Of a stretch of 62,716 nucleotides of DNA, positions 55,001 through 62,716 are shown piece after piece. How positions within the stretch are numbered: position 1 is the stretch's first letter; every line of letters begins with the position of its first letter. Origin of the DNA: Saccoglossus kowalevskii (taxonomy: Eukaryota > Hemichordata > Enteropneusta > Harrimaniidae). Under the pieces are notes generated by a model. It was not told the DNA's origin and ran no database searches. It saw only the letters and a list, made by a program, of their open reading frames with translations. Location of the stretch: assembly GCF_000003605.2 (NCBI RefSeq), contig NW_003114461.1:130363-193078 (forward strand). The letters run 5' to 3'. A program made the translations under genes and the position numbers.

Positions 55001-56996
55001 TATCTATCAGACGCAGTGTACATACTTGATATGGTGGCCAAGTCTAGAACAAGTAAGTACAGAGTGCCCGCTAGTTCTTAAAGGACAATAGTCGTCAGCG
55101 CCGCGTCTGATATGCGTCCCACGTGACGTACACAGCGCACGTAAACACGTTGCATATTTTTCGAAACTTGACCGCGCCGATGTGTCCGCGGATTTTTGTT
55201 AACTGTTTTATACACTTTTTTTGTTATAAGAATGTGATAGATTTGTAGATCATGATGTCCGGTAATGATGTTTTCATAAGGACGGCATATTACACGGTTA
55301 GTTTGATTCTAAAGCACACATTACGAACACGTCATTGTAATTTCCAAAGATTCACCGCGTTACTAGACTCGGAATTGTTTAGAGGTCTATACATTTTTTA
55401 AATAAAAACTGAAAATCAGAAAAAAAAACTCCACATTGGCGAACATCTATATCATATTTTACCTATGTTTATTTTGTTATATTTATTTTTGAAAAAACAA
55501 ACGAACGAACAAACACACAGTATGTTTACAGCGATGCCTAATATATTATGTAATATCGTTTTCTTGCAGGTTACCTTGAAAGTGGGTTACTCGTTCACGA
55601 GACGAAGAAACTTCGCAAGAACTATTTCAAAACGACAATATTTAAATTAGATGTGATTTCAATCATACCCACGGACGTTTTCTACATATGGAAAGGCGTG
55701 AACTCGCCCTGGTTGCGTTTCAATCGCCTACTAAGGGCGCCGCGCGCGTTGGAATTTTTTGATCGCACAGAGACGCGGAGCAACTTCCCAAATTTGCTAA
55801 GGATAACGAATCTTGTCTTGTACATTATGATCATCATACACTGGAACGCCTGCATATTCTACGCTATATCAGCCAGCATTGGCTTTGGAAGCGATACATG
55901 GGTGTATCCGAACAATACAATACCGCCACATAACAGTCTGACCAGGAAATATGTGTACAGTCTGTACTGGTCGACTTTGACATTGACCACCATTGGTGAA
56001 ACGCCCGCTCCGGTGATGGATGTGGAATACGCGTTCGTCATCTTTGATTTCTTGGTGGGAGTTTTGATATTCGCCACCATCGTCGGTAATGTGGGTACCA
56101 TGATCAGTAACATGAACGCAACCAAGTCGGAATTTCAGAACCGCATGGATGGAATAAAACAATATATGCATTTTAGAAAAGTGAGCAAGGATTTGGAGCA
56201 GAGAGTTATAAAGTGGTTTGACTACTTGTGGTCGAATCAAAAGACACTTGATGAGGAAGTTATATTGAAGACACTCCCAGATAAACTTAGAGCAGAGATT
56301 GCCATTCACGTGCATCTGGATACTTTGAAAAGAGTAACAATATTTAAAGACTGTGATCCGGGCTTGTTGGTGGAACTAGTGTTAAAACTGCGCCCGCAAG
56401 TGTTCAGCCCGGGAGATTACATATGCCGAAAGGGTGATATTGGGCGGGAGATGTACATAGTAAAAACAGGAAAACTTAGCGTGGTTGGGGAAGACGGTAG
56501 AACTATATATGCTACCTTGAGTGACGGTAGCTATTTTGGTGAAATTAGCATATTGAATGTACCGGGTAGCTTATCGGGGAACCGCAGGACTGCCAACGTT
56601 CGAAGTGTTGGCTATTCTGATCTGTTTTGTTTATCAAAAGACGATCTTCTCGACGCATTGAAGGAGTATCCGGATGCCAAACGAATCCTTGAAGAAAGGG
56701 GGGCTCATATTCTTATGAAAGATGGCCTCATTGACGAAGAAGCTGCCAAGAGGGGCGGGATGTCCAAAGAGGAGGTCGAACAAGAGGAGAAGATCCAAAT
56801 GCTGGAGACTGCCATTGACAACTTGCAAGCGAAGTTCACACGCTTGGTCAATGAGTACAGCAACGCTCAGATGAAAATGAAACAGCGACTGACGAAGCTG
56901 GAGAAGAAGATGCGCAGTCTTAAGATCGAAGACGATCTTGGGCCGCTAAGCGCTAGTTTCGGTGGCACTGCTTCAAGTGGTGGACATATTCAATAG
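30288..56996 (+). CDS. CNGA: Cyclic nucleotide-gated channel alpha subunit (CNGA1/2/3 type), spliced from three exons
   Basis: The join 30288-30679, 54832-55052, 55570-56996 totals 2040 nt, giving 679 residues plus a stop, close to the usual length of vertebrate CNGA subunits. Domains in order: acidic N-terminus (about 33-58), amphipathic calmodulin-binding helix (about 76-93) followed by RADSFLERF (101-109), S1 (about 151-172), S2 (about 182-201), S3 from about 231, S4 (253-274, with Arg254/257/260/263), pore helix and TIGETP filter (345-350), S6 (about 360-388), C-linker, cyclic-nucleotide-binding domain (about 478-582) and a C-terminal coiled coil (about 605-657). Such subunits form tetrameric, ligand-opened Na+/Ca2+ channels in the plasma membrane of sensory cilia, and CNGA types supply the principal cGMP/cAMP-gated subunits. 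The family call is certain. Which vertebrate paralogue is closest is not, and a pre-duplication single CNGA is likely. Extra alternative exons inside intron 1 cannot be excluded. Confidence 0.93.
33958..34047. repeat. (AAT)n microsatellite, about 30 units
   Basis: This is 90 bp of uninterrupted AAT, bordered by imperfect AT-rich repeats. It lies in CNGA intron 1. The open frame on the minus strand here, a Tyr run, is an artefact of the repeat. Confidence 0.97.
34633..34646. promoter_or_regulatory. X-box-like site in CNGA intron 1
   Basis: GTTGCTATGACAAC has one substitution from the ideal in each half. Confidence 0.3.
44198..44282 (+). repeat. Probable dispersed-repeat remnant
   Basis: A block with CTGTCTGTGTATATC, then CATCTCCAGCACTACA, then GAATTTGGTACACAGATACT has the wording of repeats that are widespread in animal genomes (an 'ATTTGGTACACAG' type). 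It is single copy in this window, so this rests on general recollection only. Confidence 0.3.
46432..46452 (+). repeat. T8G13 homopolymer tract
   Basis: Eight T are followed by thirteen G. Similar G-runs occur at 28711-28721 (11 G) and 3755-3764 (10 G). Run lengths in an assembly are unreliable. Confidence 0.8.
48128..48162 (+). promoter_or_regulatory. CTCF-core-like site next to a CRE palindrome, CNGA intron 1
   Basis: TGCGCCCTCTAGCG (48128-48141) resembles the reverse complement of the CTCF core (CCASYAGRKGGC), and TGACGTCA follows at 48155-48162. Similar CTCF-like cores are at 122-133, 804-816, 22753-22766 and 47503-47515. Confidence 0.3.
53568..53748 (+). mobile_element. TTAA-flanked MITE sharing family A ends, in CNGA intron 1
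   Basis: This 181-bp element runs from TTAA (53568-53571) to TTAA (53745-53748). The left end AAAGGGCGGTGGTCGTCGCG continues to CTGCGCATGTGCGA and is mirrored by TCGCACATGCGCGACGTG on the right. The core differs from the other copies, as expected when only the transposase-recognised ends are conserved. It is the best preserved copy and so may be among the youngest. Confidence 0.75.
54832..55052 (+). CDS. CNGA: CNGA coding exon 2: S1-S2 segment
   Basis: The 3' splice site is a pyrimidine tract ending TCTCACCAG at 54831, and the 5' splice site is GTAAGT at 55053. The exon encodes residues 131-205. FVI followed by TETFYYRWL is the conserved entry into S1, [10 protein letters not shown] is the S1 core, and [13 protein letters not shown] is S2. 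Asp187 and Asp191 stand where CNGA proteins keep acidic residues. The exon ends phase 1 in codon 205, which is Ser here; as I recall, the usual vertebrate motif at this point reads RTGYLE or RTGFLE with Gly. The open frame extends upstream to 54788, but that part is intron. Confidence 0.93.
55053..55569 (+). other. CNGA: CNGA intron 2, 517 bp
   Basis: It has a canonical GTAAGT donor and a T-rich tract before the CAG acceptor. A truncated, inverted copy of the TTAA-type MITE occupies the first part (from 55078). The rest is AT-rich with no recognisable element. Confidence 0.93.
55078..55170 (-). mobile_element. CNGA: Half copy of family A MITE in CNGA intron 2
   Basis: From TTAA at 55078-55081 the sequence follows the reverse complement of the 1245-1377 copy (AGTCGTC, CCGCGTC, GATATG, GACGTAyACA, CACGTAAACACGTTG) and then fades. 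The other terminus is not visible. Confidence 0.6.
55570..56996 (+). CDS. CNGA: CNGA coding exon 3: S2-S3 loop through the C-terminus
   Basis: This exon follows a TTTTCTTGCAG acceptor at 55569 and runs to TAG at 56994-56996. It codes residues 206-679. Visible landmarks are S4 with four Arg at every third position, TETR after S4, [10 protein letters not shown] in S5, a possible N-glycosylation site NNT (319-321) before the pore, TIGETPAP at the pore with Glu348 as the pore acid, S6 ending in the NMNAT segment, and a C-linker with His405 and Cys466. The binding domain carries FGEISIL (527-533), Arg544-Thr545 in GNRRTA, and Asp589 in MKDGL. Residues 605-657 are a heptad-rich coiled coil matching the CNGA leucine zipper (CLZ) that promotes the three-alpha arrangement. 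No frameshift or stop is present. Confidence 0.97.
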
Positions 56997-57330
56997 AGAC
57001 AAATGCCCAAAATGACTGAAATAACATTGTAGTTTTAAACGGGCAGCTTTATTATTACTTCCCGGGAAAGTGTTAACATTATTTTAATGGATACTTCACC
57101 CGCCCGCGCGCGACGTGACTTGCCTTGATATGAAACGGCTCACCATATATGGGTAGGTCTTCACTGTGACGTAATGCGTGGTAATACTTGCGCATTGAAG
57201 GTTAATCGTTTAGAAAACAACGTACTACATTATGTAAATGTTAAAGAACTGTTCAGTAGGCAGCACAATTTAATATTATCTAAACAAAATTCGCGAGTTG
57301 AACCGCGAATAAATACAGTCGACCTGAAAA
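56997..57330 (+). terminator. CNGA: CNGA 3' UTR with candidate poly(A) signal
   Basis: The first AATAAA downstream of the stop codon is at 57308-57313, about 310 nt into the 3' UTR. No strong GT-rich downstream element is obvious, and a later site is possible. Confidence 0.35.
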
Positions 57331-60300
57331 GTCAGGGCGATTGCTATAGACAGTTCCTATCAAATGTATGCAATTTTGGCGCCTCGGGATAATATGTAAA
57401 TTCTTTTTTATTGACGTCAGTAGGTGTCCATTTGTACGTGCTGGCACAACTAATGTACTATGTGTGCTAATATCACTGAACATTCCCTTGTCGTTTTGCC
57501 CGTGTTCTCACAGGGGATTGTCGCGACTAACCGCCAAGCCCTTTGAGTAAGTACTGCAGTTTGACAAAGGAGGATATCGTCGAACACCGGTGACGCAATT
57601 TAATATTACATGTAATTTTAAAGCAATCAGCATTGGTGCCAACTGACATACATTGGCAATGTTCGTGTGATTGCAAACCAACAAATGTACTTCATTTCTA
57701 TGTGTTTTGTTTTGTTTTGGTTAAAATTTGTACTATTTAATTCTGGGCCGCGAAGTCACCGGCGTTGAACGACGTCCTTCTTGCACTTAACGCTTACCCG
57801 AGGGGCTTTCAAGTTTGTCAACAAGCACCGTGTGCGTGTATCCTTATTATCAGTGTAATAATTTGACTTTTTACAAATTTATCTTTATCTTATCGTTTAC
57901 TTGATGTGTGCAAAACGCGTGTGAATTTGTACAAACATCATTTTACAAGTGATACGCATGTCACATAAAAACAACCGTGACTGCATGGATTGAAATGAAA
58001 GTATTGAAACATATCAAACTAAATCACGCCCATAGATCAATGTTAGCCTGGTTACCCTTCTCTTATTTCCTTGGTCGTTCGTCCTTCTCTATAATATTCA
58101 TCATATAATGTATATTTCACTCATTATCCATGTAAATGTATTCCAAGAATGGGGTGGTCGCACTATTGTCCTTGTGACAACTTTCATTCGTCGCTCGAAA
58201 AATCAGCATATTCAAATTAGCAGCGTGCTACATTTATCATCCAATCAACGTCGTGATCAACATATCCCAGTGTGATTGGTAGCCTGGCATTCCAGCTTTG
58301 AGTTAGTTTAACACTCATTTTTAGAACAAAGGTAGTATGCCAGTTCATGATAAGAAGGTCCATTATGATTGAAAATAACCCAGGATATGACCAGAGAGGG
58401 ACGAATGACCCACAAAACAATAAGAAATTAACGAGGCTCTGATCACGTGGTCGTATTTCTCACTGAGCTGAACGCATGACAGGATGAACAAGTCAGTGGA
58501 ATGCTGTTATTTTGAAGACAAAAAAACAAAACAAAGGCATACTAATTCCCGTTGACAAACTAATTAAAATAGTTAAGTGGAAATCGGCTATGATTCTCAG
58601 TTGCTATGCTTTACAATTGTACTGTGATTTAAAATGAACGTTACGGGATGGCTGAATCGATATGAATGAAACGACAAGTAGTAATTGGGGTTAAATTCAA
58701 TTTGTTTTTGGCCAATCTATCTGACTTGATGGCAGTCATTTACTTTTGCATTATATTTCCAACGAAAAAAAATGTAGAGTATTTTGGATTAAGTATTATT
58801 ACAAGAGATTTGTAACAACCATTTTTTGCACTATGTATAAAAATGTGGCACGTTCTGGACATAAACAACTATTAATAAATACGTAGTTCAGGGAGTGAAA
58901 TAGAGTACCAGCCAATAATAATAATAAAAAAAAAAAAAAAACATAAAAAAAATCCCTCGAGGCAATCTTATTATGGAGACGTGGTTTAATGCACATGAAC
59001 ATATCAACATCATATAATTTGAGCACATTCATATTTAACTGTGATCCTACACATTTTTCGACACGTGACATGCGGTAGATTAATTCGGTTGTATTCGGTG
59101 GTTCTCGTAGAATTCCGGCTTGGCAAACATGTTTTACGAAATAATGGCGAAGCGTCAAACAATGTTTATTTTATTGTGTAGAAAAACAACTATTGGCTGT
59201 AGTTTTTTTCTCATTTTTCGTAATTTTTCGTGATACTGTGAAAACATGGGAAAAAAAATGCTGGTTTGGTTTATTTTCGTCATTCAATTATACCTTAACC
59301 CAAAGTCTAAAATCAGCGGAAATGTTATTTTCTAACAAAACAAGTGAGTCAGTCTCACGTGAACGGTGTGCATTGTGGGTAACGGGGGCGCCGATTATCA
59401 CCGACGAGATCGAATAGTCTGCCATGTTACTTCGTCGTTTTATTAATAATATAATTTGTAGCTCATCTGACATTTTTTTTATTTATATGGATATTTATTT
59501 ACACCTTAATTTTTTTGTATTTTTCTTGAAGTAATTTAACTGTATGTGTGTACAATACCTTGCCAAACGATAAGACGCACACAGTCACATTGATCAAAGT
59601 ATGTTGTCATGTACATATCGTCACGGCACAAACCCATTTTTATACAGTGTTATCGTCAACAGAAATGGTTTATGACTTGGGGGTGAAAACGTTAAAAACA
59701 GCGAGTCGTATTTCTTATCCAAACTGCAAATAAGTTGGACATTTAAAAGAAAACACTCACAAGATTCTTCTATTTTAGTATCAAGCGTCGGACGGAAGCA
59801 CGGGCCATTTTTTTTTGGCAGGAATATGTCTGTTGTGGTTTGAAGGGTTTTGAACACAACAAAGAGGGAACGTGTAACAGTCTGGGGAGTTTTAGATTAT
59901 CTAAATGTATATTTCTACGTAATTTGAAGGGTATATGCTATAGCGCAAGATATCATTAGTACAATAACACGAGGAAGAAAATAAAAATAAGAAATTCTAT
60001 TCCTCTTGTGCGTCTAGTGTTTGTGTGTTTGGAGTAATAATTTACATTTTACGTTCTTGAATGGGCGAATATTTAACTAGTATGATGGTCACGGTATACG
60101 CATGAACGTGTTTACGTGTGCTAATTTCATTTGTAGTCATGGAACTGCTTTCAAAACGAAATCAAATCAAGCCACAGACAGTTATATATTCATTGAAACC
60201 CAGAACGAGGCCGCGAAGACTGATTAGTGTGGAAGATGGTTGGAGGTTGCCCTGGCAACCTCGTGTAATTGTAATTTTATCAACTCTTCACGGTAGCCTC

Positions 60301-61040
60301 TCATTGTCGCAACAACAAGATGGAGTCGTTTATCTTATTATCGAGGGAGCATCTCTAAACTTTACAAAGTCATTGCGACGGCAACTAAAGCCAAGCTGTT
60401 TATATATTTTAAAGAAGCAATGCACGGATATCCCTGTGACATGTGCGTGACGTCATGGGGGATCTACTGACTAATGGACTAGATGTGACCATCGTCTAAT
60501 CCGGTCCAATAAGTCGCACAGATTTGTAATGCTTCGAAGACAATCTTAGTCACGACCTTCTTCACACACTTATGGGCAATGATTTGATGAGAAATCTAGC
60601 CGCGCATTAATTTACTCTCAGTGCCCCGGGTTTGTGCAAGATTATGCATATATGAGAGTCTCGCTCTCATATGTAGATTATAGGCGCTCTTTGAAATCTC
60701 TGTGTACTGTCAAGATATCACGCGCAGTAAATATTTTTTTTTTTAGTATTAATGACCTAAAGTTTTATGGGACTTGCAATAAAATAAGACATATGACACC
60801 CACTTGAACTTCATCCGGGGCCGACGGAATCGCGATAGGCTTACGATATACTCAGCCATAGTAACTAATGCTTCCAATGTCATCGTAATCCGTACAATTC
60901 ATCTCGAACAATTAACAATGTTTCAGATATATTCCCACAACTGAACAAAGTCAATATTATTTTATAGCCAATCCGAACACGATTTGCATTAAGTGGTGGT
61001 TGGCGAAGTGCACGTTTGATTTTTTTTTTTGCAGATAGAA
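57331..61040. other. Downstream intergenic region
   Basis: No gene is recognised. It holds CRE palindromes (57412-57419, 60448-60455), an X-box (60246-60259) and a 9-bp perfect hairpin with a 5-base loop at 60650-60672. A 110-codon open frame at 60118-60450 has no recognisable product. Confidence 0.5.
60246..60259. promoter_or_regulatory. RFX X-box downstream of CNGA
   Basis: GTTGCCCTGGCAAC has both half sites perfect, and a perfect CRE lies 190 bp away at 60448-60455. It could belong to a gene beyond the window. Confidence 0.4.
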
Positions 61041-61045
61041 ACAAG

Positions 61046-61331
61046 CTGATTAAAATCCGATGTAGGTATATGTTCATTTTTTTTTAATTTCCGTATTTTA
61101 CTTAGTAGTTGTGTTTAATTATGTCTAGTTTTTACTTGCCGTTATTCTTTTTTTATATTGTACCCCGATCGCCGTCTTGAAAACTTAAACATTAAGAACG
61201 GCCTGGATACTATATAAAACAACTGAATAAAGTAAGACAACAACAAAAATAGTCAACATTAAACAAAAATATTAATATATAAAATATGGAAATTAAAAAA
61301 AGAGTCTATACCTACATCGGATTTTAATCAG
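61046..61331. mobile_element. MITE-like element with perfect 25-bp terminal inverted repeats (family B)
   Basis: The arm at 61046-61070 begins CTGATTAAAATCCGATGT and is the exact reverse complement of 61307-61331. The 236 bp between them are AT-rich and non-coding. No clear target duplication flanks the arms. A single similar end (18 of 19 bases) occurs at 19900-19918, so the family is dispersed. Confidence 0.65.
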
Positions 61332-61354
61332 TTGGGAAAAATGTAGGAATAAAT

Positions 61355-61391
61355 CTCACACATGCGCAGCGCGACGACTACCGCGCTTTAA
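61355..61391. mobile_element. Right end of a family A MITE
   Basis: CACATGCGCAGCGCGACG followed by ACTACCGCGCTTTAA is the family A terminal repeat plus its TTAA (61388-61391). A weak left partner (TTAAGTGGTGGTTGG) starts near 60990. If real, the family B element is nested inside this copy. Confidence 0.5.
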
Positions 61392-62716
61392 TGGTTTGGA
61401 TTAACATAACATAACACATGTGTATTTTCACAGATATCAAACACAGATGGTATCTTGATTTCCATGCATTGGTTGTTAATTCGTGAAAATATAAACATGT
61501 TATTGCAATTAGTCTACCGACTCCGATATGTATTCCACATAGGCGACAGCAATACAAATATCTTTCAAATATCAGTGTGACTTTCATTGTTTAAAAAAAT
61601 ACGTTTTAGAGTTAAAGAATTTCGCACTCGTGAGTGACGACTAAAAAAAACATAGCACACTATCCACTCGGCCACATTGACCCCTTCCCCAAATGAATAC
61701 CAGTTTATCCGGGCTTAGCTTTGCCTCACGATTCTCGACTGTTATTGAGAATAATGGCTAATGAAGTGATGTAAAAACAGACACAAAGTTCTAAATTAAC
61801 GGGTGGATCTAACGGACAATACTAGAAATACTATGAAGTGGAGCGTTGTATATGTGGTGAAGCAATCAACAAAAACGAAATCAATTCTCTTGACTTTTCT
61901 CACAACCGTATTTCACTGACATGTTGCTACTGTGAATTCATCATTCAGTGATTGCTACTACGCTCATTGTTTCCCTGTAAAATTCGTCAACTTAAAACAC
62001 TGAAAATAAATGGTTTTACATATTGTAATTTCAATGAAAAAAATCGCAAGGTTTTTGATATTGTTTCCAAATACAAAAATACGTTAAAGGTAATAAGAAT
62101 TTCTAGGGAAAAAAAACAACAAGAACGTTGGTCTAATATAAAACGTGTTTTGATTCAATGCCACACAAATAGCAGTCCATTTCCGAATACAATGACCCCG
62201 TGTGGCGAAAGAGCACATTGACGTATGTAGAACCCTTTTGGCAACCTACCCGGCAATGGAATAGTACACGAACACCGTGGCGACGTGATATGAAAGGGTG
62301 CATTACACACAACCTACGCCAAAGTGAAATTAACAACAACCGTGGTGATTAAACTCGCAGGTTTTCAAAAAAACGCGATGCTTGTATAATTTAGCCCCCA
62401 TTCAGAGTTAATTGTAACATTGTGTCCATTTCAATCTACTGCTTGTACGTATCGACGTCAGTCATCATGGTTTGTAATCTACATAATCCCCCATGCTTGA
62501 AGAGTGTGCTTCTTTGAACGAGCTCGAGGTACCTTTTGTTGTCATCCCCTGTTAGCGAACCGCAATGAACGCCAAGTTACATTTAATTGGGTTCCTGTTG
62601 AAACAGCACGCACTATTGAAACAGCACGCCCTCTTTCTAAAAAGATAATAAACTTACCTCGCTACGTCAATTTTCAAGTAAACCCATTCAATATTTAGAA
62701 CAGAATAAAGGTGTCG
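61392..62716. other. AT-rich tail of the window
   Basis: I see nothing that can be called a gene or a repeat here. Confidence 0.5.

Noticed and set aside
55859-56315. Minus-strand open frames opposite CNGA exon 3
   Set aside because: Shadows of the coding exon, whose family match on the plus strand is unambiguous.

Overview
The window is nuclear DNA from an animal. It is AT-rich, gene-poor and CpG-containing, with long introns, GT-AG splice sites, a microsatellite, small inverted-repeat (MITE-like) transposons and a decayed LINE. No rRNA, tRNA, CRISPR or bacterial-style operon was seen. The one recognisable gene has vertebrate-like protein sequence but only three coding exons. I lean towards a marine invertebrate bilaterian, possibly a non-vertebrate deuterostome, but the sequence does not settle the clade.

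The gene is a cyclic nucleotide-gated (CNG) cation channel alpha subunit of the CNGA1/2/3 type, on the + strand. It reads as three coding exons, 30288-30679, 54832-55052 and 55570-56996, separated by introns of about 24.2 kb and 0.5 kb. The exons join in phase to a complete 679-residue protein. It has an acidic N-terminus, a 1-5-8-14 calmodulin-binding helix, S1-S6 with the TIGET pore, a C-linker, a cyclic-nucleotide-binding domain and a C-terminal coiled coil. Its ligand-contact residues are of the rod (CNGA1) type, while its N-terminus looks like the olfactory (CNGA2) type.

A second, weaker gene candidate lies at 20164-20748. A start codon in good context, a strong 5' splice site, a 3' splice site and a nearby poly(A) signal could give a 31-residue membrane peptide. 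A perfect CRE palindrome (TGACGTCA) sits just upstream of it.

The rest is non-coding as far as I can tell. A family of TTAA-flanked MITE-like elements has about eight copies or fragments, one of them in intron 2 of the channel gene. A second family, with CCTCGGGGCGG termini, has two copies in opposite orientation about 11 kb apart. A third element at 61 kb has perfect 25-bp inverted ends. A reverse-transcriptase fossil lies at 2.2-2.9 kb on the minus strand. The 50-N gap at 21.6 kb is flanked by an exact 81-bp duplication and looks like an unmerged contig overlap.

Short regulatory-type motifs recur across the window: RFX X-box palindromes, perfect CRE palindromes and CTCF-core-like sequences. 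Their link to the channel gene is inference only.
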